64,000 nt of DNA from Chinchilla lanigera (GCF_000276665.1 NW_004955425.1:26507488-26571487); one strand, 5' to 3'. Positions 44,787-57,397 are shown, counted from the stretch's first letter. Notes: generated from the sequence alone by a model not told the origin. Program-made: numbers and translations.

Positions 44787-45096
44787 TGGTTGGCCCCTTG
44801 TGTCCACAGGGGCCACACCCATAGATTCAACCAATCACGGGTCAGAAGTGTTTAGAAGAAATGCTGTACTTAAACTGAGTATGAACAGACTTTTTTCTTG
44901 TCATTTGTCCCTAAATACCACAAAATATTGACATAGAATTTATACAGTGTATGTATTGTAAGTAATCTGGAGATGACTAAAGTATACTGGAGGACATGCT
45001 TAGGTTAGATACAAATACTACGTATGCCATTTTATATAAGGGAGTTCAGCATCCCCAGACTTGGGGGTAGGTTGGGGTCCAGGAACTGAGGGACAG
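44787..45096. mobile_element. MER2-like Tigger (TcMar) DNA transposon
   Basis: 'ggttggccccttgtgtccac', 'acccatagattcaaccaatc', 'acagacttttttcttgtcat', 'taagtaatctggagatgact', 'caaatactacgtatgccatt' and 'ggtccaggaactgagggaca' follow MER2 from end to end. The TA dinucleotides at 44785-44786 and 45097-45098 fit the TA target duplication of Tc1/mariner elements. Near full length and non-autonomous. Confidence 0.85.
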
Positions 45097-45129
45097 TAGA
45101 AATACTGAGAGACAATGATGCAATGCTTA

Positions 45130-45320
45130 AAAATTTTGCTGAAGTTTTAGACTTAGTGAGTCCAAACTCTAGCTCTCTCATTCACCAGCATAGAACCGTG
45201 CGTACTCTATCTGTGCCTCAGTTTCCTCACCTAGAAATAAGGAATAAAATCATACCTATCTCTGTGATCACTATAACTATTAAATAACTTGGTGAATGCA
45301 TTAGCAAACACACAGTGTTG
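45130..45320 (+). repeat. MIR SINE, sense
   Basis: 'gtgcctcagtttcctcacct' is a near-perfect MIR core, followed by 'aataaggaataaaatcatac', 'ctatctctgtgatcactata' and 'ttaaataacttggtgaatgc'. Confidence 0.85.
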
Positions 45321-45329
45321 ACATTACAT

Positions 45330-47135
45330 GTGTCTTCTTATTCATTGGTGATAAAATCTCCACCATCCCATTTCAATTGTGCACACTGTGCTTGCAGAAC
45401 AGCAGTTCCAGCCGAGGTAATCTCTTAATTGCTCATTATTTTTCTTACTTGGAGAATTAATTTTTAAGCGAATACTGGTTCTCATTACCAAAGTCATTTA
45501 TGCTTGACAAGGATGCTTGGAAATAAAAGGTAATTATTAAGGAGAAACTACAAATACCGTTATTCTATCATAGATTGAAGTAATAAAAATTCACATTTTT
45601 CCTTCCTGAGTGTTTTGTGTATTTAACTTGCTTGTGGTCACATATTTATAAATTTTGTGTGTCTATTTTATTCTAAGCACTATAAAATTATCCATGTTAT
45701 CAAAATTACTTATAGACTTCAATTAAATATGGCATATTGACCACATGTGTTTATATTTTCTCCCTCCCAAAACCCATTTAAAATGAGAATAAAGAAATTT
45801 AAAACATAGACAATTACAGGGACAAAGAGAATGTGAGACAGAGAAGAGCAACTAAAAGACAACAACAAAACTTGGAAAGATAATAGAGAAGAAATGCAGT
45901 GGATTTTCAGATCAGGGAAGGATACAACCCCCAGGTCTGCAATGGTAGATATCACAAGAAAGACTCTTGTAGCTTACAGAACTTGGGCAGGGTGAGGACT
46001 TGGTGTCAGTAGGTTTTACTGAAGAGCAGGATGAGAAGAAAAACCAAAGTCAGGGTCATTGGTTGACTCCTGAACATAGAGTCACAGTCTCAGCCCCTCC
46101 TCTTCTCTTGCGCAGGAAACCTGAGGTTCAATCTCTGGATAAATTGAACCAGAAAGAACCTGGGCCCAGGGATATCTGCTATAGTAGGGATGAAGGAGTC
46201 AGAAACATGGATACAAATTCAAGAGAACTGAATGAAATTCTGGGTATGAATTGGAAGAACCCTTGGTTTTCTTTTCCCATTTCTTTAAAAATGTAAACAA
46301 CCAGATGCGTGCGCCAGGAGGGACAGTGGAGGAGTTCTCCCTGCAAAACGCCTACTTGCACGAACCCCTGGAGAGAACTGCAGATGCTGTTATCTTAGGG
46401 TTTTCCAATGACTACAAAAAAGCCAGGTTGGCAACCCAACACTGTCATTTAAGAAATGACACGTCCTGCCTACACACATACAGGGCTGTCAACAAGTATT
46501 CCAGCCTTACTCTTCAAAATGAACAGAGAACGGAGATCATTTAACAAGGATATTGGCCAGAGAAGAGGCTGTCAAGGTTCTTCTCTCTTCCCAGACAACC
46601 TATTAGACTCTGCTGTCTGGCCTTTTGCATTGAGGCCATAAAGATTGGTTCTCTCCAAAGCGATGTGAGCAGGTGGTTGATGCCACTCCCAAGCTCAGCT
46701 GTTTAAAAGTTGATGTACTTTTTCCATATAAAGAAGATGTAGCACCCCTCAGCACAAATGGGAAATAAGTGAAGGAAAGGATAAAAAATGAAACAGGAGG
46801 TATTGGAAATACAAAAATCAGAGCTAAAATGTGAACTTTAACAGAAATATTGTCCATCGAACAGAATCACCCATAAGATAGACATAAAAGGCAAATGAAT
46901 AGAAGATATAGAAAAGAGAAGAAAGCTAGAGCATCAGTCAGGTAGGTCCAACGCTAATTAACTGCACTTCCAGAAAGAAAAGGAAAATGGAGAGGAGAAA
47001 CTTTTCAAACAAATAATGTGAAAATGAGTCATAGATTTAAGGGGCTCGTAAAATTCCCAGCAACATGAAAGCAAATACACCCCACCTGAAGACTATTGTG
47101 AAATTGGGAATACTAAAAAGCAAAAGGAAATTGTA
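45330..47135. other. Unique non-coding sequence
   Basis: Sense frames of 97-98 codons at 46000-46296 and 46251-46544 lack domains and splice context. No repeat recognised. Confidence 0.4.
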
Positions 47136-47226
47136 TACATACGTTTGTTTTTGGTACTGGGAATCGAACTCAGGACCTTGTGCTTGCTAGGCAGGCGCTT
47201 GTACCGCTGAGCTACATCCCCAGCCC
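47136..47226 (-). repeat. ID SINE, antisense, with 11-bp TSD
   Basis: The minus strand reads GGGCTGGGGATGTAGCTCAG, then a B-box-like 'gagttcgattcccagtacc' and a short A-rich tail. Flanked by aggaaattgta at 47125-47135 and 47227-47237. The body is closer to the ID consensus than the copy at 3693, so probably younger. Confidence 0.92.
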
Positions 47227-47237
47227 AGGAAATTGTA

Positions 47238-47483
47238 AAAGCTTCCAGGAAGAAGGGAAAAGGTCAGGAATGATGTTTACATGTGACTTCCTAACACCAA
47301 TATCGGAAGTAGAATTTAATGAATAAGAATCTCACAATTCTAAAGGGAAATTATTTCCTATGTAGAATTCTATAACTAAGAGTGAGAATAAAATGGAGCA
47401 CTCCTTACTCTTATCTAATTTCTCTGGCTAGGGCCTCTACTACCGTGTTAGATGGACGTGGATATTCTTTTCTTTTTTTTTTA
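47238..47483. other. Unique non-coding sequence
   Basis: Short gap between SINE and LTR; nothing recognised apart from a T-run at 47473-47482. Confidence 0.4.
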
Positions 47484-47788
47484 AAGGAGAAGTTTATTTT
47501 GGCTCACAGTTTGTAAGGGATTCTGTCTGTAGTCAGCTGGCTTCAAGGCAGACTGACATGGTGGAGGGGTGTAGAGGAGGAGATCTGCTCAGGGCACGGA
47601 GGACAGGAAGCAGAGAGCAAAGGGAGGAGCTGGGAAGGAAGATATAACTTTCTGTGACCCACCTCTTCTCACCAGACCCTCCTCCTAACAGCAAGTTAGC
47701 CATAAGCCCCTATAATCCAATCATTGTCCAAAGATCTTGCCTGTGACTGCACGAAGCCTTAGAGAGACATCTAGATATAAATCATAAC
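47484..47788 (-). mobile_element. MaLR-type LTR, antisense
   Basis: 'agaagtttattttggctcac', 'gtctgtagtcagctggcttc', 'aaggcagactgacatggtgg', 'cttctcaccagaccctcctc' and 'ctataatccaatcattgtcc' match the antisense MaLR series. The leading T-run replaces the usual end, so the left border is uncertain. Confidence 0.75.
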
Positions 47789-47929
47789 TGTAATACTCAA
47801 ATAAACTAAATGGTCAGTAGCTTTACATTATGACAAAGCTGCTTGTGGATATTCTTGCCTGAAAAATTCTATTTGATTCTTAGATCAATGTCTAAGCACT
47901 GTTCGTGCAATGTAAATTAGTGTAATCAC

Positions 47930-48590
47930 TGATGGAAATGACACAGAGGTGCTTTCCCCACGAACGTAAAACAGCCATGTGATCTAGCAATCCCTCTTCT
48001 GGGCATACACCCAAAGGAAGTGAAATGAGTATTTGGAGAGATTTCCACACTGTCTTGGTTATTGCAGCACTTTCCCCAATAGTATAATGAAAATCAACCC
48101 ACATGTCCAATAATGGACAAATGGATTTTAAAATGTGCTACATATATACAAATGAAGTACTACTCAGCCATATAAAAGAATGAAGCCCTCTTAATTGCAA
48201 CAATATGGATGAACTTTGAGGACATTATGTTAAATTAAATTACTCCCTCTCAGATGGACAAATACCACTCCCTCACTAGGAGTCCAAAAAAAAAGTCAAC
48301 CCCATGTGAGTAGAGGTGGAATAGTTTCATCAAGAGGGAGAGGGAGGGTGGGATGCAGAATTGGTACATAGTTCCATTGTATAGAAGAGTATCCATAGCT
48401 AATAGTTTACTTTATATTTTAAATTAGCTAGAAGGAGCATTTTGAATGTTCACTAATATTCACAAAGAAATAGTGTTTGAGGTGATGGATATGCTCATGA
48501 GCTTGATTTGATCAATACACAATGCATAGTGAATAAAAACATCACACTATGTACCATAAATATGTACAAATAGGGGCCAATTAAAATTTT
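47930..48590 (+). mobile_element. Old L1 3' end, sense
   Basis: 'gtgatctagcaatccctctt', 'tccaataatggacaaatgga', 'tactactcagccatataaaa', 'gaatgaagccctcttaattg', 'tggatgaactttgaggacat', and near the end 'gaggtgatggatatgctcat' and 'atcacactatgtaccataaa' reproduce the L1 ORF2 end and 3' UTR in order. No open ORF2 remains. Confidence 0.9.
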
Positions 48591-49214
48591 TGGAGAGCAC
48601 TAATAGTTATTTTCTTGATTAATTATTTAGGTTTAAATAACCAGTTCATTAAAAAAGAAACCAATGTTGAAGTTTTAAAATGTTACTCAAATTCAGTAAA
48701 ATATTTCATTTTCACTTACTTTTTAAAAAACTATCATACTTTACAATTGGTACTATATTTCTGGTTTAAATTTTAAATACAAATAAAAATGTCAAATGGT
48801 CATAAAGAATAGAACAATTAAAGCAGCTGAAGTTCTGTTATTCTGGCTTTGCAGTCGTTGTGCTTGCGTTGTTTATTTCAAATCTACTGTTTAAATGCAG
48901 GCGTATGTCAGGCACAGGGGTTGAAAAAAAACTTATACTCTGAAGGCAGCTGAAATGAGTCCAAGCCATAAGGAAATCATTCTCCAAACACATGTAGCTG
49001 AGTCTGTGTGTAGGGATAGCCTGTATAACTAGGAGCCATCAGATTGAACATCTAGGTGATATGCAGCGATTACCAAGGGATAAATAACAAACATGTGCTA
49101 ATCTAAAGCTTACATATATGTTATCAAAACTTGAGAATAACTGAAATGATAAGTGTGTTTGAAGCAAGGGGGAGTGCTTGGAGGGGGATTAATGACAATG
49201 TGTCTTTTACTGTA
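48591..49214. other. Unique AT-rich sequence
   Basis: No recognised repeat or gene. Confidence 0.4.
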
Positions 49215-49440
49215 ATAAATTTCAAAGAATTTAAACGTTCACTGTCTGTTCTGATTACACCTCTTAAGTGAATTATGCTGTATTTGTCCTTCTGTGAGTG
49301 GCTTATTTCATTCAACATAATGCCCTCCAGGTTTGTTCACATTATCACAGGATTTCTTACTTTTTTAAGGCTGACTAATATTCACTTGTATGTAATTACT
49401 TTTCCATTCAAATGTCAGTAGATAATCTGGGGAATATTTG
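49215..49440 (-). mobile_element. Old L1 fragment, antisense
   Basis: 'gtccttctgtgagtggctta', 'tttcattcaacataatgccc', 'tccaggtttgttcacattat' and 'aaggctgactaatattcact' are the inverse of the L1 3' block seen in sense at 47930-48590. Confidence 0.8.
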
Positions 49441-49959
49441 TTCTTTGTATATCTTTCAAATACTTTCAGGAACAACTTGTATCAATCTGGAATTAACTGA
49501 TTATTGAAGAATGAGAGATATCACCTGCACAGGTCTCTTAATGGGACATTTGAGAGGCAGGTGTTTGACATTTTTAAGTATTAGTTACTTTAATATTTAA
49601 TTTTTTCACACTTCTTTTTCTAAGCAAGTTTTCTATTTATTCTTATACTGATTTGGCTGTATTAGATTTTACAAACTTTACATATTTTACTAAGTTCAAA
49701 TTGCATAGTCTTCTTATTTATAAACTTTTTCTGTAGTAATTTTCTTCCTCTGCATACTGTACTTGGTGGTTTGTATTTTGTCTTGATTATTGACTGTAAA
49801 AGTCCACCTATATTATGAATATTTTTGAGGAAGTAACTTTGGACTTGGTTAACCTCTAGTTTTCACCGGCAGGTGTGTGGGTACAGATGCCTATGTTATT
49901 TGACTCATTTCTGTACTTGTGTTTAGTTTCTCCCTCAGTCTGAGTCACTTGCTCCTTGC
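49441..49959. other. Unique AT-rich sequence
   Basis: May include further decayed L1, but nothing is clear enough to assign. Confidence 0.35.
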
Positions 49960-50210
49960 TGAGACACAATACTCAGCACCCAATTTAGAGGAGGAGAGGT
50001 TTATTTTGGTTCATGTTTTTAAGTCGACGATTGGCTGATTCTAAGCGGGGGAGGCACAATGGAGTGGCCAGGCGGAGGAAAGATGCTCACCTCATGGCTG
50101 CTGGGAGGAGAGAGTCAAAGGAGGAGCTGAGAGATGCGGCCTTGCAGTCGCACTCCCTGAGAGACCTGAGTCTTTGGGAGCCATTTTAGATTTAAATCCT
50201 CACACTCTCC
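49960..50210 (-). mobile_element. MaLR-type LTR, antisense
   Basis: 'tgagacacaatactcagcac', 'ggagaggtttattttggttc', 'gatgctcacctcatggctgc' and 'gagagagtcaaaggaggagc' match the antisense MaLR block series. The right end is truncated or decayed. Confidence 0.75.
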
Positions 50211-50687
50211 ATCTTGTTTATCTGAATGTTTTATTGTCCTTTCCCCAATATATGAGTTAAACCCTAAGTTTATTTTTGCTTTTAATCATTCTTATATCCT
50301 GGTCAGCATATTTTAAATTATATATATTTAACCTTTGCTTTGCTGGCATCCTTTTAGATTCTTAGAAGTAGCATTGTTAGAAAGCAACTTTTTAAAAATG
50401 CAAAATCAGCAAGTTTGGAAATTTGAAAAAAAAGAGAAAAGAATGAATGTACTTTCATTAGCTGCTCCTCCCACAGGGATTTGGCTTCCCCGGGATTTTC
50501 AATATATCAGAGACCTGAGCTGAGGGGCTTTTATCTATGGCTCCAGGGCAAGTAAATGTTAACTGGAAACCATATAAGACAAGCAGAAATTTGTTTCTGT
50601 AATTCATCCTCTTACAATTGCTATGGGCTGCCTTGTGTCCTGCCCATAGACATTAGCTCCTTCTCTGCTCTCCCCAGCACCTGTACA
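50211..50687. other. Unique non-coding sequence
   Basis: No repeat or exon recognised. Confidence 0.4.
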
Positions 50688-50688
50688 C

Positions 50689-50716
<28 letters not shown>
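50688..50716. repeat. (CA)n microsatellite
   Basis: About 14 CA units. The histidine/threonine-rich peptide read through it (50556-50966) is an artefact. Confidence 0.96.
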
Positions 50717-50720
<4 letters not shown>

Positions 50721-50744
50721 GGGATGTTAGTTCCAGAATGTGCT

Positions 50745-50822
50745 TTCTCCCTTCCTTCCTTTCTTCTTCCCTCCCTCCCTCCCTCTCCTCCCTCCCTCTC
50801 TCCCTCTCTCTCTTTTTCTTGT
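50745..50822. repeat. Polypyrimidine tract (CCCT/CTTT)
   Basis: Almost 80 bp of C and T on the plus strand with mirror-symmetric runs of CCCT and CTCT, a typical H-DNA (triplex)-prone tract. Confidence 0.93.
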
Positions 50823-51695
50823 TGTTTCAAAAATCCACGCTTCAGTGGGAGAGGCAATCAGCAAACTCTGGCCATCTGCCTTCTTGACAGAAGCCAGAAA
50901 TACTCTTCATTTTCAACATCTGCTTGGCTGTTCTTTGTACCTTTACTCTTTGCATTTTTAAAATAATTTTTTCACTCTTTTCCAAAGAAACTTCACTGGG
51001 TTATTAATCAAAATACTTGTCTTACAACTATAAGTTGATTTGTGAATAACTGACATATTTATGGCAGGCAACATTGCCATTCAGGAATCTAGTGTGTGAC
51101 TTGAGATACTCAATTATTATTTTATAACCTTCAATAAAGTTTTATCATTTTATTTACATAGGTCATACACATTTCTTAAGGTTTTCTAGCTATTTAATGT
51201 ATTTTACTCCAATTGTGTGTGGGATACTTTTTACTTTATTTTTGTAACTAGTTATTAATGATCCATAGAAATGTTTATTGACATTGGCAAACATATTTAC
51301 TATTTAGTGTTTCTTCCATTCCTTCCTGTAAATTCTAATAATGGGAAAATGAACTTTAAAATATCCTTTGAAAAGCAAGTAAAAATATAATACACTTTCT
51401 TTTTATAGTACATAGAGGGAAAAGTACCTGTATTTATTTATATGGGATTTAGCAATTTTTTTGAGAATATATGGTCAGTATATTTAATAACCTTCTCTCA
51501 TAAAAGTACTAGAGTGGAAACTAGAGAAGAAAACTGAAAAGGTCAGTTAGATCAAGGAGGATCACAGCTCAGGGATGTCCAACATTTATATTTCTGTTAC
51601 ACACTTGTACACATTAGGACATTATGTCTGGAAAGTACTCACAACTAAGTTTTAGATGTGACTGGACATGCTCAGCAATGTAGTGAGCAGCAAAA

Positions 51696-51696
<1 letters not shown>
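50823..51696. other. Unique AT-rich sequence
   Basis: No recognised repeat or gene. Confidence 0.4.

Positions 51697-51749
<53 letters not shown>
51697..51749. repeat. (TG)n microsatellite
   Basis: About 26 uninterrupted TG units, the longest such array in the window and Z-DNA-prone. The His-Thr repeat peptide on the minus strand is an artefact. Confidence 0.97.
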
Positions 51750-51750
<1 letters not shown>

Positions 51751-53950
51751 GAGCCAGCTTGGAAGGCAAGTCCTCAGAAACTTGCTTGGACCTAAAGGGC
51801 TCTCTCTTAGGGAAGAAGCCAAATACTATAAACTCACCCCATAACTCCTCACCTATTGTAAACTCCCTTAGTGAGGGAGGACCTGCATGATCCAGAAATT
51901 TGCCAGTCACCCAAATCTGTGTATTTCCAGTCCACAGGTGCATCTTTAGGCCTTGTGGAGAGAGAAAGTGATACAACTCTCCAGAACAGGGACCCCAGAA
52001 GCACTGTTGAGAGAGGCCCACAAGAGGGAACCACACTATAGACCACGGTGTCCCTTCCTGCTGCCCAGGACCACACAGGACTCCAGTGGGACTCTGGGAA
52101 TCAGCATCTGGGACCCGCAGCTACAGCAGCCTCCTTTAAAATTTATAGGAATTATAAAATTTATAGGAATTTATAAAAGTGGAGAACCTCAGCGTCTCCA
52201 AGGCCACCAGCATGCTCCAGGATAGGATGCTCTGAGCACATGACACAGGCCTTGGTGACTCTGAACAGTGTTAAGAGTGTGGCAGGGAGGGAGCTCAGAA
52301 GTTGTGGTGAGCAGTTGGGAAAACAGTGTAGTCTGTGTTTTAAGAATGCCATTGTGAGGCCTGAGGAGTTCTGGGTAACGTAAGTGTATGTACTTACCCT
52401 TGTATCACACTCACATGTTTTAATGCATTAACCTGTGCTCTGTTATATTCTCTAAATACATGACAGAGACAGAAGTAACACTTGCTTATGTTCAAAATGT
52501 TTAGAACCCACTGTGTTAGTTGTCAAATAATTTTGAAATTCATCCCATTGGGTAATCAAAGGCATCTCAAATTATTATTGATATGAGTCTATCAGGCCCA
52601 TAAAATTAACAATTTTCAAGTCAAGGTTCATCCATTTCTAGTTGATAGCCTATAAATTTTAAAAATTACTTTTAAATGGGAATAACCCTCCTATTTGCTA
52701 TCTTACCAAAAGAGAGGAATCCTGGACCTGAGGGGCCTTGTTTTAGTTTGGGAGCTGAGGAAGTTCCCAGTTCAGCCATCTTGTCTCTTTATCCCTTGCT
52801 CTGTGAGGAGCTTCAAAATGATAAGGAATTACCGAACACAAGGCAGCTGGCCTTCGAAGCATTGGCTCGCTCCAATACACACATAAACACATACACACAC
52901 ATTCATGAGTGTTTGTTGTATGCATGCAAATGTATCTATGTATAATTACAGGTGACATACACAAGTGTACATCCTGGAGTGGATATTATGGAGCAGAATA
53001 AACCTCTGTGCACTCAGAGCACTAACCTTTAGTTTAGCACATATTTATGTACAGTTGGGCTTCCTTATTCTCAGACTCTGTCTGCAAATCTGCCTGCTAA
53101 CTAAACCAACTTCCTCTCTATAGCATTCTCCACGAGTAAGCTTGAAGAGAGCCGTCTCTAGGGAAGGCCACTTCCCAACTCCTCAGAGGGAAAAGGAACT
53201 TATTTGCCTCAACTCAGCACAACAATGACACAAACATACTTCAAAACCAGTGCCTAAGTCAGATTAGCAAACCCAGCTGGCTACCTTTAATGACCTCAAG
53301 CCGGGCTGTGTGATGGCCTGACTCAGCTTCTCCACCTGGCTCCTTGCTGCGTGTTGCCTGGCTGCTCCCTGCCTTGTGCCCATGCCCTGGTGGCTTGTCC
53401 TTCAGGCCTCACTGAGGAGACGTGGACTGGTGCGTCCAGCTCTTCTCGCTTCCTAAGGTTCCTTACCATTGTCACGCCCACAAGCTTGTCTCCATGAAGT
53501 CTCCCAGTCCTGAGGAAAATAAAAGGCAGCATTTGTTTTCACACTTAGGCAGTCCTAACCTCCAGGCATTCTTCACATGGATGTGCTTAAAAGGAAATAA
53601 GATTATTTTACCATTGTAATTGACTGAAGAGTTTCTCAGAATTTATGAGCAAGTAAAATTGAGTAGGAAAGTTGGCGGGGCAGAAGCAAGGATCCCTCGG
53701 AAATAAGCAAAATGTCCTTTAAAAATGATTTGCCTCTTCCCATGCCCAGTGTGACTTGCTGGGGTCATTGTGAATCAGGGCTTATGACCGTTCCTCATCC
53801 CTGGCACCCCAGAGCTCGTATCTGAGCAAGGGGTATGGGTGTATGTGCTTGGTAAGCACAGAAAGCCCCTCAGTATCTCTGGACTATGTGAGATGTGAAA
53901 ACAGCTTGGTACACAGTACCAGAGATGCCAGAAAAGAAAAAAACATAGCT
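51750..53950. other. Unique non-coding sequence
   Basis: The 140-codon minus frame (51614-52036) crosses the TG array and has no domain. A small AT-rich tandem duplication lies at 52138-52171. Nothing else recognised. Confidence 0.4.
52138..52171 (+). repeat. 18-bp-period tandem duplication
   Basis: The 16-mer aaaatttataggaatt occurs at 52138-52153 and again at 52156-52171. Confidence 0.95.
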
Positions 53951-53958
53951 CAGTTCAC

Positions 53959-54094
53959 ACCGGGTATGGTGATGTGCACCTGGAATTCCAACACCCAGGA
54001 GGCCAGTGCTGGAGGATCACTACAATTTCGAGGCCAGCCTGGGCTACAGAGACAGACTGTCTCAGAAAAACAAAGACAAAACAAACAAGCAAAC
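53959..54094 (+). repeat. B1 SINE, sense, with 8-bp TSD
   Basis: 'cgggtatggtgatgtgcacc', 'ggaattccaacacccaggag', 'tttcgaggccagcctgggct' and 'acagagacagactgtctcag', then an A-rich (CAAA) tail. It has only one 'ccagcctggg' block, so it appears to lack the internal duplication. Flanked by cagttcac at 53951-53958 and 54095-54102. Confidence 0.9.
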
Positions 54095-54102
54095 CAGTTC
54101 AC

Positions 54103-55369
54103 CTTCTCACAGAAACTTCTGCCATCTGGGAGGGTGGCTGTGTAACATAGGGATTCTGAGGCTCAGCCTTGATTTCCAGAAGAATAGATCTCCCCAGCCT
54201 TCTGACAATTTCTTTCTTTGGAAACTCTTATTTATAGTCTGAATGATTGAAACAGTCAACATGGGAGGGACCGAGGGAGGGCTGGGGGACTGGGAAGGGG
54301 GTTCCAGCTTTGTGTGCGAAGAGAAAAAGAGGGGCAGCTTTTGCAGACCGATTCGAGCCCTTTTCTCCCCACCAGAGTGCGGAGTGCCAGCTGAGGCCCG
54401 ACACCTTGCTTTATTGTGTGAAGATGGGAAAGCGATCTCTCAATTATCTTCAAATTAACTACCTCTTGCCATTATCTGCTCCCTGAGGACCAATCAGAGT
54501 GTGTGTTTGAAAGAGCTGGGAGTCAGCCTACCACTTCGTCCACTCTCCAGGATCCTTTCCCACCTACCCCCTCCCAGACACGCACCCAGCCAAAATCATC
54601 TGTGGCTGCCATTTCTCATGACAAACTTTAATGCTTTAATTAGGAAGCATCTGCGTGTCCACTTCTCACAAACACCATATGGTGCTCCGTACGAAATATG
54701 TTTCATTTTCATGAAGGCAAAGCCTTAGGAAAGGGCAGCATTTTGAATATCAATTGTTGTTCCCACACTGGGTGAAGAATAAATTTGCTGTGCTTTAAGA
54801 GACCACAGTGTTGAAAAGAATGAAAGGGTTTGTTCTCTACCTGGCAACCACTGGAGGAAAAGATGTCTTATGTTACAATAAAGCAGAATTCTACTTTTAA
54901 GAATCAGAGATGCAAAGCCCTTTAGAAGCATATTCCAAGAATCCTCTCAACATTCTAAGGATTTAAAATAAGAGATGTTCCATACCAGTGTTTCCAAACT
55001 TTAACAGAATGGTAAAATAACCATCTCTTATGCATTGAGGATTTAGACGGTCTAAGACCGGTTAGGGGATGTTGAAAACACACCCGGTTACCAAAGCATT
55101 CTCCATCCCTGCTCGGGACCCTTTTCAAGGGTGTATGCATGCAGCACATTAACTGCTTTCCATCTTTGACTACTCTGTGCTGACTTGGAAAATATAGTCC
55201 AGGGGGATGATATCAGGTCCTTGGATTTGTTTTCCTTTCAAATATTATGTCCTTGAAATAACAAATCTAAGTTTCCGAAGTTCACATTTCTCTAAAATTC
55301 AAGGCCTTCCATGAGGCAGCATTCAGGGTCTTTTCTCCAGTGAGTAGAAGACGGGGAGATAAGTCAAAT
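54103..55369. other. Unique non-coding sequence
   Basis: No repeat recognised. 54600-54720 has conserved-element-like TAATTA content. No exon is supported. Confidence 0.4.
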
Positions 55370-55930
55370 TCCAACATGGGCCTTTTTCTGCTTTTATGCA
55401 AATCACTCAGCATGCAAATGACTAAATAATTAAACCATTACGGTGTTTAAATAAGCCATTTATATTTTCTTCCTTGCTCAGGTCAGCTACTATTCTTTTG
55501 CTGAAAGCCATTGGAAAAGTCCCTGTAGAGCAGACCGATTGGGCCAAGAAGGGCTATAATTAGTCATTTTCATTTTAAAATAAATAAAGCAGTTGAGGCT
55601 GTGGAGTGAACACCAGCCCCTGTCCCCAAGTGAGGGGATGGGTTTCTTTCTTCCCTCTCACCAGGGCCTGTTCTGCACTCCAGCCTGGGTGCCGGTCAGC
55701 TCGGTGTCCCCTTCAACTCGACTGCATAATTATGGCTACCACATGTGGCTTCTGAGACACAACTTTAATTACTCAAACTGGAGCACACAACAGAGCCTGA
55801 ATTGAGTGAACAAAAGCCTATTAGAAGGTGATCCCCTGTGGTCACAGCGTAATTACTGTCGGGGGCCACGGCGGCTATGGAATTATCTCTGCAATAACTC
55901 ACTAACCTTCTAGGCTGGAGTCACATGAAT
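55370..55930. promoter_or_regulatory. Candidate enhancer-like block
   Basis: Two octamers ATGCAAAT (55396-55403 and 55412-55419) lie 16 bp apart, with several TAATTA/TAATTR homeodomain cores near 55426, 55557 and 55764, in repeat-free sequence. This is the composition of many vertebrate developmental enhancers. No direct evidence of activity. Confidence 0.35.
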
Positions 55931-56540
55931 GATGATTTGTGCCATAATCTCATTTCCTTTAATGGTGTGACACTGACAATAACGGGGTGGGGGAAAGGGG
56001 TTGCTGCCTGTCCGTGGCCCAGGCCTCCATCAGAAGCCACCACAGATGTGCAAAGACGGCCCTGGCAGCAAAGACGGCAATGACAGCCTCCAGCCTTGGA
56101 CCCAGCAAGAACAGAGGGGCACAGGCCTTCCAAAGTCACAACCAAGGATGCAGTAGGAGCGGCAGAAGCTCCTGTGCACAAAGATAAGCAGGAGCCACCC
56201 TGCCAATGGGCTGTGCATGCCTTTTGCCACAGCATAAAGAGCCATTTCACCGCAATGGTAAGTCTTGAGCTGGAAGACACTAATGCGACGTGTATAGGCC
56301 GGTGCTCCTTGTTCTAACTGAGCATCTGTTTCCCCCGCAAGGTGTTACTATTTTATCCTTTGGGTCTGACAGTTGTACACAATGCCACTCAGTACAGATG
56401 TTTCACCTCAACCTCACGAAGCAGGCTCTTCAGTGTGCTCTTTAGTTGATGAACTTGGTCATGTAATTTTTCCTGTGACAATGTTAAAAAAAAAAAAAAG
56501 CATTAAGCTTGAAAGCTACTCCTGTTTTATTTTTTATTTA
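55931..56540. other. Unique non-coding sequence
   Basis: Overlapping frames on both strands (66-119 codons) at 55921-56317 lack domains. Nothing recognised. Confidence 0.4.
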
Positions 56541-56544
56541 CGTA

Positions 56545-56880
56545 TTTATTTATTTTGCAGTACAGGGATTAAACCTAGACACTTCACTCTGAGCTGCATT
56601 CCCAGTTTTTTTTTTTTTTTTAATTTATTCTTGGAAAAAACGGGTTCTCAGGGCAACCCACTTGGGCCCCCCTTCTGTCTCTCTCTCAGACAGAAGCCTT
56701 CTTTCCTCGATAAATATATTCTGCTTTTTAAAAAAAATAAAAAGTAAAAACTAAATTTTTTTTTTAAATTTTGAGACAGGATCTCGCTAAGTTGCACAGG
56801 CTGAGTTCAAATTTGTAACCCTCCTGCCTCGGTCTTCCAGAGTGCTGAGATTACAGACCTGTACCACATGGGTCAGCTTC
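56545..56880 (-). repeat. ID-like and B1-like SINE pair, antisense
   Basis: An ID-like piece ('gcagtacagggattaaacct', 'cactctgagctgcattccca') is followed, after T-rich sequence, by an antisense B1-like body at 56763-56880 ('tttgagacaggatctcgcta', 'cctgcctcggtcttccagag', 'tgctgagattacagacctgt'). Either two insertions or a disrupted dimer. Confidence 0.6.
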
Positions 56881-57397
56881 TTCTGTTTTAATTGCTTGTT
56901 TAACAGAACTGTTTTGATGGCTTTCTTTGCACTTTATTGGCTGGACGGATAATATGATTTAATCACAGCACAGACTCATATTACAAGTGTAGGAAAAACC
57001 TGATTTGTCATCACAGAAATGAATGACAAACTACATCATATTATCACAAATTACTTTTTCTTTCCTGCAGTTCCCATCTTTTTCTCAGACCTATTATGCT
57101 TTTGAAAGATGTGCTGGAACAAGTCTGCCCACCCCAAGGCAGCTTTTCCTCATCATTTATATATGTCTGTTTGTCATCAGCTAGTATGAGTCCTTGCTTT
57201 AGTAGAAATGAAAATTAAAACTAAGGCACAGATTTTTAGAAAAAAACCTTTAACTGAAAAGTCTGAGAGAAGAAAAGCCTCCAGACTGAGTAGCTGAAGG
57301 AAGCATGCTCTGGTTGAGGGGCTCAGAGTGGCCCTGTTTCCCACACACGCACAAAGGGAGGAGGCCAGTTTTAAGCATCAGCTGGTGGACGGGGTCT

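Noticed and set aside
46251..46544. Possible exon with a 97-codon frame
   Set aside because: No acceptable splice acceptor and donor pair and no domain; kept as unique non-coding sequence.
51614..52036. 140-codon minus-strand frame
   Set aside because: It is kept open by a (TG)n array and shows no domain or splice context.
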